From Chryseobacterium sp. IHB B 17019 (lineage in GTDB: Bacteria; Bacteroidota; Bacteroidia; Flavobacteriales; Weeksellaceae), in NCBI RefSeq assembly GCF_001456155.1, contig NZ_CP013293.1:3162001-3226000 (forward strand): a stretch of DNA of 64,000 nt, in the 5' to 3' direction. Shown piece by piece: positions 44,430 to 55,519 of the stretch. Positions within the stretch are counted from its first letter, which is position 1, and each line of letters opens with the position of its first letter. Under the pieces are notes generated by a model that was not told where the DNA came from, did no database searches, and saw only the letters and a program-made list of their open reading frames with translations. A program made the position numbers and the translations under genes.

Positions 44430-45917
44430 TTATTTTCTTTTTTTAACTACTTTTTTCTTAGCAGTAGCTTTCTTCTTAGTTGCTTTTTTCACTGGAGCAT
44501 CTTCGTAATCTCTTTTCTTGATTGCGTTCCACTCGTCAGCATTTTCAATAGCTTTTACAACTACTTTTCTGTCAGCTTGTCTTTCAGCATCAGTCGCTTT
44601 TTCATCGATTGTAGCTTTAGCTTCACCAACACCTACTGATTTAAGAGCGTTTGGATCTACACCTCTTGCATCTAAAGCAGCAACTACAGCAGCAGCTCTT
44701 TCTCTAGATAACTTCAAGTTGTAAGCCTCAGTTCCTTTTTTATCAGTTCTACCTTCTAATAGATAGTTACCACCTTCTTTCTTAATGATGTCAGCAGCTT
44801 TATCTAATGCTGGAGTAGACTCAGCTTTGATAGTAGCTTTGTTGAAATCAAAGAATACAGCTCTAAAGTTAGTTTCTAATTCGTCAGCAACTACAGTTTT
44901 AGGCTTAGGACATCCGTTGTATTCTGGAAGACCTGGAACAGTAGGACAAGCATCATCTTTATCAAGGATACCGTCACCGTCTGTATCTGGCCAAGGACAA
45001 CCGTTGTTTTCAGCAGGACCTGCAACTGTAGGACAAGCATCATCTTTGTCGATTACACCGTCACCGTCAGTATCTGGCCAAGGGCATCCGTTGTTTTCAA
45101 CTGGACCAGCCACATCTGGACATTGATCGTCTTTATCTGGAACTCCATCACCGTCAGTATCAGGACATCCTTGGAATTCTGGTAAACCTGGTGTATCAGG
45201 ACATAAATCGTCTTTATCTAAGATACCATCCTTATCTCTGTCTCTGTTACCAAATCTGAAGTTCAATGATGCTCCAGCTTGCCAGAAGTTAGCAACACCA
45301 GACTTGTTACCTGGAGTTGAAACATAATCACCTTGGATACCAAGACCGAAGTTTTTAGTTACCCAGAAGTTGATACCTGCACCAGTAGCAAGAGTAAAGA
45401 AGTTAGCTTTACCATTTTCATTACCGTTCTCTCCGTTTGTAACAATCGCTCCATTTGCGTCAGTTCTTGGGAAAGTAAGAGAAGAATGGTCATGTCTTAG
45501 GTAGTTAGCACCAACTCTTAAATATGGATCGAACCAAGATTCTTCATTCCATAAAAGACCTGCAGCTTTAGCTTGGAAACCAAGACCAGTTTGAAGGAAG
45601 AATTCTTTCCCCATGTTGAATCTTTTGTTTTCAACATTTCCTACTGTAGTTTGCCAGTCGATTACTAAACCCTTACCAATGTTTCTAGCTACGATAAGCT
45701 TAGACAATGGAGGTGTAATAGAGAAGTTGTTCATATTGAACATTGTCTTCGTCAAATTATTAGCAGAGAACGTATTACTGAAATTGTCTCTCTGTGCCAT
45801 ATGGTTTTCCGCGTGAGCACCAACCCCGATCATCCACGGATTGTTGGTAGTCTGAGCGAACACAGTAGAAGCAACAGTAAGTGCCAATGCTGAAATTCCT
45901 AATTTTAGATTTTTCAT
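44430..45917 (-). CDS. OmpA-family outer-membrane protein with TSP type-3 repeats
   Basis: A 495-aa outer-membrane protein. After a signal peptide (1-21) comes a beta-barrel-like part (about 22-223). A block of thrombospondin type-3 calcium-binding repeats follows (225-341, D-x-D-x-D-G-x-x-D-x-x-D-x-C-P). The periplasmic OmpA domain (353-460) carries the peptidoglycan-binding YNLKLSRERAAAVV segment. The last 30 residues are an unusual Lys/Ala tail (KKATKKKATAKKK). Such proteins are abundant and tether the outer membrane to the wall. A strong promoter lies upstream and a terminator downstream. Confidence 0.92.
   Translation of the reverse strand: MKNLKLGISALALTVASTVFAQTTNNPWMIGVGAHAENHMAQRDNFSNTFSANNLTKTMFNMNNFSITPPLSKLIVARNIGKGLVIDWQTTVGNVENKRFNMGKEFFLQTGLGFQAKAAGLLWNEESWFDPYLRVGANYLRHDHSSLTFPRTDANGAIVTNGENGNENGKANFFTLATGAGINFWVTKNFGLGIQGDYVSTPGNKSGVANFWQAGASLNFRFGNRDRDKDGILDKDDLCPDTPGLPEFQGCPDTDGDGVPDKDDQCPDVAGPVENNGCPWPDTDGDGVIDKDDACPTVAGPAENNGCPWPDTDGDGILDKDDACPTVPGLPEYNGCPKPKTVVADELETNFRAVFFDFNKATIKAESTPALDKAADIIKKEGGNYLLEGRTDKKGTEAYNLKLSRERAAAVVAALDARGVDPNALKSVGVGEAKATIDEKATDAERQADRKVVVKAIENADEWNAIKKRDYEDAPVKKATKKKATAKKKVVKKRK
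44895..45245 (-). repeat. Tandem TSP type-3 coding repeats in the OmpA-family gene
   Basis: Four successive units of 35-37 codons encode DTDGDGVxDKDDxCP with alternating GLPEx(F/Y)xGCP and GPxENNGCPWP linkers. The two central units are nearly identical at the DNA level, so they could recombine. Confidence 0.8.
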
Positions 45918-45946
45918 AGAATTAAATGATTAAATAATTGATAATG

Positions 45947-45978
45947 CAAAATAAATATAATTTTTCTTTATATACAAA
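45947..45978 (-). promoter_or_regulatory. Promoter of the OmpA-family gene
   Basis: On the minus strand TTTG (45975-45978) lies 20 bases before TTATTTTG (45947-45954), one mismatch from TAnnTTTG. The leader to the ATG is about 25 bases. Confidence 0.5.
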
Positions 45979-45994
45979 GTTTTTCAAATGATTT

Positions 45995-46453
45995 TTAACT
46001 TTTCTTTAATATTCTGTCCAGGTTACGTTTATTTTCTCTATCTTTTATGCTCTCCCTCTTATCAAAAAGCTTTTTCCCTCTGGCTAAGGCAATCAAAACC
46101 TTCGCTTTTCCCCTGTCGTTGATATATAGTTTTAAGGGAATTATAGTGTTCCCTGCATCCTTTAGCTTTTTTTCGAGCTTTTGCAATTCTTTTTTGTGCA
46201 ACAGCAATTTCCGTTCCCTTTTTGCCTTGTGATTGTAAAAAGTGCCTAATTTGTACTCATCAATCATCATATTAATGATATACAATTCCCCATCAATAAA
46301 CTGGCAGAACGATTCTGCGATAGACGCTTTCGAAGAACGCAAAGATTTTATTTCTGTCCCCGTTAAAACCATTCCCGCCTCAAATTCTTCGAGAATTTCG
46401 TATTCAAATCTAGCTCTTCTATTTAATATATTAACTGTCTTTTCAATCTTCAT
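45995..46453 (-). CDS. smpB: SsrA-binding protein SmpB
   Basis: A 152-aa RNA-binding protein that carries tmRNA to stalled ribosomes. Family landmarks are ILNRRARFEYEILEEFEAGMVLTGTEIKSLR, ASIAESFCQF, LLLHKKELQKL, IPLKLYINDRGKAKVLIALARGKKLFDKRE and the basic C-terminal tail ending in DRENKRNLDRILKK. The length is normal. It diverges from the ABC-F gene across a 213-bp AT-rich gap. The tmRNA gene itself is not seen in this window. Confidence 0.97.
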   Translation of the reverse strand: MKIEKTVNILNRRARFEYEILEEFEAGMVLTGTEIKSLRSSKASIAESFCQFIDGELYIINMMIDEYKLGTFYNHKAKRERKLLLHKKELQKLEKKLKDAGNTIIPLKLYINDRGKAKVLIALARGKKLFDKRESIKDRENKRNLDRILKKS

Positions 46454-46603
46454 TCTAAAATTCTTTTTAATTATAATTTATAATTAAATTGTTAAAATCA
46501 TAATATCTAGGAGTGTATCATCTTTATTAATCCTTTTCCACAACTCCCACACATTAAATAATTAATGAAATATATAAAAAATACTCCACATTTAAAAACT
46601 TGA

Positions 46604-48289
<1,686 letters not shown>

Positions 48290-48319
48290 TAGTAAACTAA
48301 ATTCTTAGTTCAAAAATAA

Positions 48320-48347
48320 AAATAGCTACTCCTGTGAGTAGCTATTT
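48320..48347 (+). terminator. Terminator after the ABC-F gene
   Basis: Perfect 11-bp arms AAATAGCTACT/AGTAGCTATTT (48320-48330, 48337-48347) with a 6-base loop, followed by a T-rich stretch. Confidence 0.8.
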
Positions 48348-48428
48348 TGTTTGCCGGATAGTAATAATTATTAGAATCTAAATTTTTATATTAACAAGGC
48401 AGCACTACTTTTTAAAATATATTTTCCT

Positions 48429-48436
48429 TATTTTTG
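48429..48436 (+). promoter_or_regulatory. -7 promoter box of recJ, 4 bases before the ATG
   Basis: TATTTTTG is a perfect TAnnTTTG element. Because it ends 4 bases before the recJ ATG, a start at the usual distance would give an mRNA with little or no leader. Confidence 0.5.
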
Positions 48437-48440
48437 TGAA

Positions 48441-50153
48441 ATGAGTCAAAAATGGATTTATAAGCCCGAACCTGATGAGGAAATTGTGGATGGATTAAGT
48501 TCGTCACTTGGTTTTGGAACTTTCGAATCTAAACTCCTCGTTCTTAGAGGAATTGACAATTATCAGAAGGCAAGAGAGTTTTTCAAACCAAACGTTAGCG
48601 ACATCCACAACCCCTTCCTGATGGCGGATATGCAGAAAGCCGTAGAGCGAATTGCCACAGCCATCGAAAACGGAGAAAAAATACTTGTTTACGGTGATTA
48701 TGATGTAGACGGAACCACCGCTGTTGCCCTGATGTACCTTTACCTCAGCAAAATTGTTCAGAAAAAATATTTAGATTATTATATTCCAGACAGAAACTCT
48801 GAAGGATACGGTATTTCTACCGAAGGGATAGATTTTGCCAAAGAAAATGGCTTTTCCCTAATCATTGCTCTGGACTGCGGGATCAAGGCTTTGGATATGA
48901 TAAGCTATGCACAAAATTTAGGCATTGATTTTATCATTTGTGATCACCATTTACCCGGAGATGAAATTCCAAACGCTGTTGCAGTTCTGGATCCAAAAAG
49001 AATTGACTGCCGTTATCCATTCAAGGAACTTTCCGGATGTGGCGTTGGTTTTAAGCTTTGCCAGGGTTTAAATACAATTTATAAACTTCCCGAAGCGGAA
49101 TTATTTGAATTAACAGACCTTCTCGCCATTTCCATTGCTGCAGATATCGTTTCTATGACGGGCGAAAATAGGGTTTTGGCTAAAATGGGACTGAAAGTGT
49201 TACGAAAAACAAGAAATTTAGGATTAAGATTATTAATTCCTGATGATAAGCTTTCTCACTTCGAAATCTCAAACATCGTTTTTGAAATTGCCCCGAAAAT
49301 CAATGCTGCAGGAAGAATTTCACACGGAAGAGCAGCTGTTGAATTAATGGTTTCGGATAATCTCAAACACGCTCATCAGATTGTAAGCGACATTATGGAT
49401 CTTAATGATGAAAGAAGAGAACTGGATATGAATTCTACCCTTTCAGCATTAAACCAAGTCATTGAATCTCAACAGGAAACAAAATATACCACCATTGTTT
49501 ACCACCCGGAATGGAACAAAGGCGTAATCGGGATTGTGGCTTCAAGATTAATTGAAACCTATTACAAACCTACCCTTGTTTTTACCGACGGAAATAATGG
49601 TGAAATGGTAGCTTCGGCAAGATCCGTTTCAGATTTTGATGTGCATGAGGCATTAGATATGTGCTCGGAATATTTCTTAAAATTTGGAGGGCATCATGCA
49701 GCGGCGGGACTTTCCATGGAGAAGGACAAATTTGATGCTTTCAAAGAAAAGTTTGAAAGAGTGGTTTCTGAAAAGATCCAGGAACACCAGAAGGAACCTT
49801 GTATTACGATAGATTCTGTGATCCAGGTTGATGAGATCAACAGGGAGTTTATCAATTTCCACAGAAAACTGGCTCCTTTCGGGCCTCATAATATGAAACC
49901 GATTTTAGCTTTAACCAATCAAAAGATTTCCGGATATATAAAAACGATGGGTAAAGATAATAATCACCTGAAATTTTATATCAAACAGGAATCTACCGGA
50001 AGAAATATAGAATGTGTAGGTTTTAAACTAGGCCAACATGCTGATGATTTTAGAAATAAAAGCTTTGATCTTGCTTTCACACTTGAAGAGAATCACTGGA
50101 AAGGCAATGTTACGCATTATCTGAATATCAAGGATGTAAAGTTTAGGGATTAG
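48441..50153 (+). CDS. recJ: Single-stranded-DNA-specific exonuclease RecJ
   Basis: A 570-aa 5'-to-3' single-strand exonuclease of the DHH family, acting in recombination and mismatch repair. Visible catalytic motifs are DYDVDGTT (86-93), ALDCGIKA, CDHH (167-170), INAAGRISHG and the DHHA1 motif GGHHAAAG, followed by a C-terminal OB-fold domain. The length is normal. It starts a rightward run with nadD (7 bases later) and two small genes that ends at the terminator at 51903. The start codon is only a few bases from a -7 box, so the transcript may be leaderless. Confidence 0.96.
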   Translation: MSQKWIYKPEPDEEIVDGLSSSLGFGTFESKLLVLRGIDNYQKAREFFKPNVSDIHNPFLMADMQKAVERIATAIENGEKILVYGDYDVDGTTAVALMYLYLSKIVQKKYLDYYIPDRNSEGYGISTEGIDFAKENGFSLIIALDCGIKALDMISYAQNLGIDFIICDHHLPGDEIPNAVAVLDPKRIDCRYPFKELSGCGVGFKLCQGLNTIYKLPEAELFELTDLLAISIAADIVSMTGENRVLAKMGLKVLRKTRNLGLRLLIPDDKLSHFEISNIVFEIAPKINAAGRISHGRAAVELMVSDNLKHAHQIVSDIMDLNDERRELDMNSTLSALNQVIESQQETKYTTIVYHPEWNKGVIGIVASRLIETYYKPTLVFTDGNNGEMVASARSVSDFDVHEALDMCSEYFLKFGGHHAAAGLSMEKDKFDAFKEKFERVVSEKIQEHQKEPCITIDSVIQVDEINREFINFHRKLAPFGPHNMKPILALTNQKISGYIKTMGKDNNHLKFYIKQESTGRNIECVGFKLGQHADDFRNKSFDLAFTLEENHWKGNVTHYLNIKDVKFRD

Positions 50154-50160
50154 AAATATC

Positions 50161-50745
50161 ATGAAAAAGATAGGTTTGTTTTTTGGTTCGTTTAACCCGA
50201 TTCATATTGGGCATTTAATTCTGGCAAATTACATTCTGGAGAATTCCGATATGGATGAATTGTGGTTTGTGGTAAGTCCGCAAAATCCTTTTAAAGAAAA
50301 AAAATCTTTGTTAAAGGATCACAACAGATTGGATATGGTGCAGCTTGCCGTAAAAAACTATCCTAAAATGCGTGCTTCTAATGTAGAATTTTCACTTCCA
50401 CAACCGAGCTATACGATTGATACTCTGACATATCTTCATGAAAAATATCCCGATTATTCTTTTAGCTTAATTATGGGTGAAGATAATTTGGGCAGCCTTC
50501 ATAAGTGGAAAAATTCTGAAACTTTAATTAAAAATCATCATATTATTGTTTATCCAAGAATGTTTGAGGGTGAAAAAAAAGATTCAGAATATCTTCAGCA
50601 TGACAATATTTCTTTGATTAAAGCTCCTGTTATTGAACTTTCTGCAACGGAAATCCGAAACATGATCAGAGACGGTAAAAATGTACGGCCAATGTTGCCG
50701 CCGGAAGTTTTTGAATATTTGGACGGTAGTAGTTTTTATAAATAA
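50161..50745 (+). CDS. nadD: Nicotinate-nucleotide adenylyltransferase
   Basis: A 194-aa nucleotidyltransferase that makes deamido-NAD from nicotinate mononucleotide and ATP. The HxGH motif is FGSFNPIHIGHLILA (8-22) and the second ATP-site motif is SATEIRNMIRDGK near residue 160. VVSPQNPFK and LIMGEDNL are also typical. The length is normal. It lies 7 bases after recJ; the link to recJ is probably only operon sharing. Confidence 0.95.
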   Translation: MKKIGLFFGSFNPIHIGHLILANYILENSDMDELWFVVSPQNPFKEKKSLLKDHNRLDMVQLAVKNYPKMRASNVEFSLPQPSYTIDTLTYLHEKYPDYSFSLIMGEDNLGSLHKWKNSETLIKNHHIIVYPRMFEGEKKDSEYLQHDNISLIKAPVIELSATEIRNMIRDGKNVRPMLPPEVFEYLDGSSFYK

Positions 50746-50750
50746 TTGAG

Positions 50751-51551
50751 ATGAGATTCTATTTTTTTTTATTTCTTTTTGCTCAGCTGTTTGCTTTCGG
50801 GCAAACTATTTCTAAGGAAGATTCTATTAAAAAACAACAGGATTTAGAAGAACGTATCAAGATATTTCAAGAACGTATAAAATATTACAATGAGCGTTGT
50901 AGTAAGGATTCTCTAAGAGCAGTTGCTGATTCTAAAACTCAAAACAAATATTATATTTACAACTCTGTTCCTTCTGACAGCGATTTTCCCGCTAAAAAAG
51001 AACTTCAAAGTTTATTACAAAACCATAATATAAGTTGGGGAGGAATAGGATCTGGCAGCGATCTACCTCATCATTATACAACGGATAAATGTTATCATCG
51101 TTACATGAATGTTTTCACTGAGAAAAAGTTTGGTGAAGATTTCATGTTAAGTCTTGTTAGGCAATCTCTTCTGGAATATATTAATAAAAATCCATCGATA
51201 ATTTTTGAATACAACGAGCATTTAGATTGGATTTATGATAATAACGATGCAATTGCAGATGAAATGATTAATAAATTGTTTTTCAAAAATTTTATTTATC
51301 CGAAAGGTTATAAAAGTTCTCTACTGAAAAACGCTTCTTTTACAATAGTCCAATTGAACTTTGATTATGAAAATCATAAATTATTATTAGAGAGTTTTGA
51401 GCATCATATTGATGATAATCATAACAAACAATTCATTCCTTATCTCGAAAGGAAGATTAAAGATTTTATTAATTCCCCTATCTTTGTACTCTCAGAAAAT
51501 AGTGGAAGATATGATGGAGTAAAAACATCTTTCAAAATTTATTATAAATAA
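50751..51551 (+). CDS. Secreted protein of unknown function
   Basis: A 266-aa protein with a signal peptide (RFYFFLFLFAQLFAFG before QT) and a helical, charged early part (about 20-60) rich in Glu, Lys and Arg. The rest contains MNVFTEKKFGEDFM and a beta-rich end. I recognise no family. It starts 5 bases after nadD and ends 6 bases before the DUF3817 gene, so it belongs to the recJ-nadD transcript. Codon use looks AT-rich like many Flavobacteriia accessory genes. Confidence 0.6.
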   Translation: MRFYFFLFLFAQLFAFGQTISKEDSIKKQQDLEERIKIFQERIKYYNERCSKDSLRAVADSKTQNKYYIYNSVPSDSDFPAKKELQSLLQNHNISWGGIGSGSDLPHHYTTDKCYHRYMNVFTEKKFGEDFMLSLVRQSLLEYINKNPSIIFEYNEHLDWIYDNNDAIADEMINKLFFKNFIYPKGYKSSLLKNASFTIVQLNFDYENHKLLLESFEHHIDDNHNKQFIPYLERKIKDFINSPIFVLSENSGRYDGVKTSFKIYYK

Positions 51552-51557
51552 CTTAAA

Positions 51558-51896
51558 ATGAATTTCATAGAAAAATTTTTCTCAAAATATTCTCAGGAAA
51601 GAGTCATTAAATGGTTCAGACAGGTTTGTCTGGCGGAAGCTATTTCCTGTTTATTACTGTATGGTGTTGCGATGATCTGGATACGTTATGATGAAAATTT
51701 ATATTCTATTATTTTCATTAGCGTGATCGGTAGTTTGCATGGGTTATTTTTTACGCTTTACCTTTTGCTTTGCCTGCCTGCGAGAAAGATTTTCCAATGG
51801 GATGATGAGGATTTTGTGTTTGCCCTACTCTCGGCATTTTTTCCTTTTGCCACCATTTGGGTCGATAAAAAACTCGCCCGTTTCGATAGAGAATAA
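51558..51896 (+). CDS. DUF3817 membrane protein
   Basis: A 112-aa integral-membrane protein with three hydrophobic segments (20-43, 46-72, 82-102). The family pattern is FRQVCLAEAISCLLLYGVAM near the start and GSLHGLFFTLYLLL in the middle, where the HG pair is characteristic of DUF3817. Function unknown. It is the last gene of the recJ transcript and is followed directly by a terminator. Confidence 0.82.
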   Translation: MNFIEKFFSKYSQERVIKWFRQVCLAEAISCLLLYGVAMIWIRYDENLYSIIFISVIGSLHGLFFTLYLLLCLPARKIFQWDDEDFVFALLSAFFPFATIWVDKKLARFDRE

Positions 51897-51902
51897 AATT
51901 TA

Positions 51903-51925
51903 AAAGAACCAAAATTTGGTTCTTT
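51903..51925 (+). terminator. Terminator of the recJ-nadD transcript
   Basis: Perfect 11-bp arms AAAGAACCAAA/TTTGGTTCTTT (51903-51913, 51915-51925), running into a T-tract of eight. The remaining gap up to 52248 is AT-rich and shows only the promoter noted at 52165-52196. Confidence 0.85.
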
Positions 51926-52164
51926 TTTTTGCTAAATACATTTCCGAGGAGCTGTTTACAATTAAATTTTCACAACAATTTCCTCTTCCTGATTATTAAT
52001 TTTCTTTTAATTCTCAACAAATTTCACCCTGTGATGTAACAAAAGTCGGGGCAAAATTGTCTCATTAAATAACAAAGCCTTTGAAATTCATATTTAACAT
52101 AAATTTTTAGTCACTGAAAATCAATTAGTTAAATTAGTATTACAAATATTTTAAGTACTTTGTA

Positions 52165-52196
52165 TTGCATGATACTAAATTTATTATATATCTTTG
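52165..52196 (+). promoter_or_regulatory. Promoter of the outer-membrane beta-barrel gene
   Basis: TTG (52165-52167) lies 21 bases before TATCTTTG (52189-52196), a perfect TAnnTTTG box. The leader to the ATG is about 48 bases. Confidence 0.5.
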
Positions 52197-52248
52197 CAAT
52201 GTTAGATAATAAAAAATACAAGCTATTAAACTTTCTAAAATAAACATC

Positions 52249-54510
52249 ATGAAAACGCCAATTCTCATCGCAGCTATATTTTTCAGCGGATTAACCTTCG
52301 CACAGGAAAAAAAACAAGACACTGTAAAAACTAAAACCATTGAAGGGGTAACGATGACAAAACAGATCTTCAAAAAACAAAGTGACCGTTTTGTGTATGA
52401 CGTTGCCGCATCTCCTGTTACAAAAGGAAATACAACTTTTGATTTATTAAAGCAAACTCCACTTTTATCGACAACGGATGATAAAACATTGAAAATCACA
52501 GGAAAAAACAACGCACTAATCTTCATCAACGGGAGAAAAACCAATATGGATGCAGAATCCTTAACTCAATTCCTAAAAAATACACCTGCCGAAAACATCC
52601 AGAGAATTGAGGTGATTACCGTTCCTGGAAGTGAATATCAGGTAGAATCTTCAGACGGAATCATCAATATCGTGCTGAAGAAAAAAATGAGTGACGGGAC
52701 AAGCGGGAATATGAGAATGTCGAACTCACAGAATAAATATAACTCCAGCAATGCAAGCTTTTCCGTGAATTACAGAAAAGATAAGCTGGGAATTAATGCA
52801 AATTTGAGCGGCGGCGAAAGTATTAATCCGCAATCTTATATTTTAAGAAATAGAACCGGTAACGTCCAAAATGAATCCGTTGGTGATATCGACGATCCGA
52901 ACAAAAACATTGGTGGATATTTAAATATTGATTATCAATTAACCGAAAAAAGTAATCTGGCTCTATCCTGGAATTCCTGGGCGAATAAAAGCTACAACTC
53001 AACTATTAATTTATTAAATACGATAACGAGATATGATGAAAATGGAAATTTGGCTTCTACCAATTACACAAAAACGAAAAATAAAGAAGATGCAAGGAAT
53101 TACAACAATTCAGTCAATTTAAACTATGAATTAAAGCTTGATTCTTTGGGAAGCAAATTGAATTTGAATGCCGCTTATCTTAATTATAAAAGATTCCAGT
53201 ATTCTGATAATAATACGATGATTAAAGATCCAGCAGGAGATTTCACCCAAAACAGCAAAAAAATAATCCAGGATATCCCTCAGATCATCAATAACTTTTC
53301 CGGAACGGTAGATTACATCCAAAAGTTTAAAAATGACTTTACTTTTTCTGCCGGAGGGAATTTTAACAAAACTAAAACCGACAACGATACAAAAAATTAC
53401 ACCTATCCATACGATATTTCAGGGAACCAGCTTCCTTCAGAAAATGATTTTAACCATTTCATTTATGATGAAAACATTTACGGTGTATATGTAACTTTTG
53501 AAAAGAAATTCTCTGATAAATTATCCGGGAAAGTGGGGACAAGATATGAGATCACCAACAGTTTAGGAACTGCGGACAGCTGGAAAAACAATGTAGAATC
53601 CAACCAGAAAATTGAAAGAAATTATAATAATCTTTTACCTTATTTAAGCTTCAATTATGCCATAAATGATAAGAATAATTTGTCTTATTCATTTTCAAGC
53701 AGAATGAGAAGACCTAGTTTCTGGGAGCTGAACCCTGTGAAAAACCTTATTACAGAAGATAATTATACCCAAAACAACCCTTTTGTAAAAGCTTCATCTA
53801 CGTACAATCAGGAGTTAACATATATGTATAAAAACTCATACTTCTTTATTTTAAATCACACGTATGTAAAAGATCAGATTACCCAAGTTCCTTTACAGAG
53901 AAGCTATATCGACCCAAAAACGAATCAGGAAAGAATACAATTGGCCTATATCAGAACCAATTTCGGAGACAAGCAGGAAATGTCTGCTATGGTGGGAATT
54001 CAAAAAACGTTCTTCAAACAATACCTTACCACCAATTTCAATGTTGGAGTGCAGCACAATATCAATGATGGATTCTTGAATACAGATCCTACGACAGGAC
54101 AGGTTTTTGACGATTACATCAACAACAGAAAGTCTACCAGCGTTGTTATTCAAACCAACAACACGCTTCGTCTTGACAAAAAGAAAACTTGGTTCTTAGG
54201 TGCAAATTTCTTCTATATAGACAAACAGCAAATCGAGCTTGGAGTGCTTAAAAACTTGATGAGCTTAGATTTAAGCTTAAAGAAAAACTGGAACGACTGG
54301 ACTTTTGCCGTAAATGTAAATGACGTTCTGAGAACTAATATCGTAGAAATTGAAGACTTCCAGGACAATGGAAACTACAATTACATCAGAAATGACCAGT
54401 ACAGAAGAAACCTAACGGTAAGCATTACTTACAACTTCGGAAACCAAAAGGTGAAAAAAGTAAGAGACATCGAAAGTGCTTCTGATGCTATTAAAAACAG
54501 AACGAGATAA
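52249..54510 (+). CDS. Outer-membrane beta-barrel protein with TonB-receptor-like plug (OMP_b-brl type)
   Basis: A 753-aa outer-membrane protein. After a signal peptide (residues 1-18, ending TFA before QEK) comes a plug-like part with TPLLSTTDDKTLKITGK, ALIFINGRK, ENIQRIEVITVPGSEYQVES and DGIINIVLKKK, as in TonB-dependent receptors. The rest is a long array of alternating beta strands ending at YNFGNQKVKKVR. It lacks the N-terminal CarboxypepD domain often found in this group. The ligand is unknown. Monocistronic with its own terminator. Confidence 0.85.
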   Translation: MKTPILIAAIFFSGLTFAQEKKQDTVKTKTIEGVTMTKQIFKKQSDRFVYDVAASPVTKGNTTFDLLKQTPLLSTTDDKTLKITGKNNALIFINGRKTNMDAESLTQFLKNTPAENIQRIEVITVPGSEYQVESSDGIINIVLKKKMSDGTSGNMRMSNSQNKYNSSNASFSVNYRKDKLGINANLSGGESINPQSYILRNRTGNVQNESVGDIDDPNKNIGGYLNIDYQLTEKSNLALSWNSWANKSYNSTINLLNTITRYDENGNLASTNYTKTKNKEDARNYNNSVNLNYELKLDSLGSKLNLNAAYLNYKRFQYSDNNTMIKDPAGDFTQNSKKIIQDIPQIINNFSGTVDYIQKFKNDFTFSAGGNFNKTKTDNDTKNYTYPYDISGNQLPSENDFNHFIYDENIYGVYVTFEKKFSDKLSGKVGTRYEITNSLGTADSWKNNVESNQKIERNYNNLLPYLSFNYAINDKNNLSYSFSSRMRRPSFWELNPVKNLITEDNYTQNNPFVKASSTYNQELTYMYKNSYFFILNHTYVKDQITQVPLQRSYIDPKTNQERIQLAYIRTNFGDKQEMSAMVGIQKTFFKQYLTTNFNVGVQHNINDGFLNTDPTTGQVFDDYINNRKSTSVVIQTNNTLRLDKKKTWFLGANFFYIDKQQIELGVLKNLMSLDLSLKKNWNDWTFAVNVNDVLRTNIVEIEDFQDNGNYNYIRNDQYRRNLTVSITYNFGNQKVKKVRDIESASDAIKNRTR

Positions 54511-54542
54511 CAATCATTCTTCATATAAAATTATTTTGTGGT

Positions 54543-54566
54543 AACCCGTCGGCAATTCGGCGGGTT
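54543..54566 (+). terminator. Terminator after the outer-membrane beta-barrel gene
   Basis: Nine-base arms AACCCGTCG/CGGCGGGTT (54543-54551, 54558-54566) with one wobble, followed by a T-run. Confidence 0.8.
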
Positions 54567-54661
54567 TTTTATTTTTTAAAATTTAATTATTAAGTTAATA
54601 TTTTACTGTCAACGGCTTGATTTTAGTATTAATTTATTTAAGTCAATTATAATAAATAAGT

Positions 54662-55519
54662 ATGAAAAAGTATGTATTAATTCTCGGGGGCTTATTAATG
54701 ATGGCACTTTCAACTGGTTGTCAGAAAAAAATTGAACTTGGCAAAAATGCATCCTTTACCATCGAAAAAAATGTTTCTTATGGTGAAGATCCACAACAGG
54801 AAATGGACATTTACATCCCCAAAAATAAGTCTAAAGAAGGTGTCTTCATCATTATTCACGGTGGCGGATGGCGTGGAGGGGAAAGATCTCAGATCACAAG
54901 CTTTACTTTCGATTTAATGAAAAAATTTCCTACCCATACTTTTGTAAATATGGATTACAGGCTCGCTTCCACCAAACAATTTGCCCTTCCAAACCAAATG
55001 GACGACATTAAAAATGCAATGCTAAAAGTAGAAAAGAAATTAAATTATAAACCCAGATACATTCTTCTCGGAAACAGCGCCGGCGGAAGCCTGTCAATGC
55101 TCTATGCTTATAAATTTGATCAGGATAAAAAGGTAAAAGCCGTTGTAAATATTGTTGGTCCTGCCGATCTCAGCGATCCAGATTTCAAAAATTATGATGA
55201 TTATTCTTTTCTTGAAAAACATTTGATAGATCCTAAAATTGTTGATAAAAATATATCTCCAATGAATTTTGGAAGCCCTACTCACTGGATTACCGCTACT
55301 TCAACGCCAACCATTTCTTTTTATGGAACTCAGGACGAAGTGGTTCCGATGTCTCAGAAGAAGATTCTAGATTCAACTATGGATAAAAATAAAGTATACC
55401 ATGAATCTTATGAGTTTAACGGAAACCATCTTTCATGGGAGGAGAAATCTCATTCAACTTTTCTAATTAATAAGATCAGTAATTTCCTGAAGAACATAGA
55501 CAAAAATAAAACGCTCTGA
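54662..55519 (+). CDS. Lipoprotein alpha/beta-hydrolase (HSL/BD-FAE-like esterase)
   Basis: A 285-aa lipoprotein: signal with lipobox LSTGC gives a lipidated Cys20. The alpha/beta-hydrolase domain has the oxyanion HGGGW (66-70), nucleophile GNSAGG with Ser139, an acid candidate in YGTQDEVVPM and a His in NGNHLSWE, a complete triad of the hormone-sensitive-lipase-like esterases. It probably hydrolyses a small ester or acyl group in the periplasm or outer membrane; the substrate is unknown. Its stop lies inside the stem of the terminator. Confidence 0.87.
   Translation: MKKYVLILGGLLMMALSTGCQKKIELGKNASFTIEKNVSYGEDPQQEMDIYIPKNKSKEGVFIIIHGGGWRGGERSQITSFTFDLMKKFPTHTFVNMDYRLASTKQFALPNQMDDIKNAMLKVEKKLNYKPRYILLGNSAGGSLSMLYAYKFDQDKKVKAVVNIVGPADLSDPDFKNYDDYSFLEKHLIDPKIVDKNISPMNFGSPTHWITATSTPTISFYGTQDEVVPMSQKKILDSTMDKNKVYHESYEFNGNHLSWEEKSHSTFLINKISNFLKNIDKNKTL

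Noticed and set aside
44895..45245. Regular repeats resembling a CRISPR array
   Set aside because: The spacing is protein-coding (35-37 codons), in frame, and encodes calcium-binding type-3 repeats of the OmpA-family protein.
51926..52164. Possible small gene in the gap before the outer-membrane protein gene
   Set aside because: The sequence is AT-rich with frequent stops in all frames and shows no RNA-like pairing apart from the terminator and promoter reported.
52140..52544. Leftward open frame over the start of the outer-membrane beta-barrel gene
   Set aside because: It covers the promoter and signal peptide of the real gene on the other strand and has no family match.
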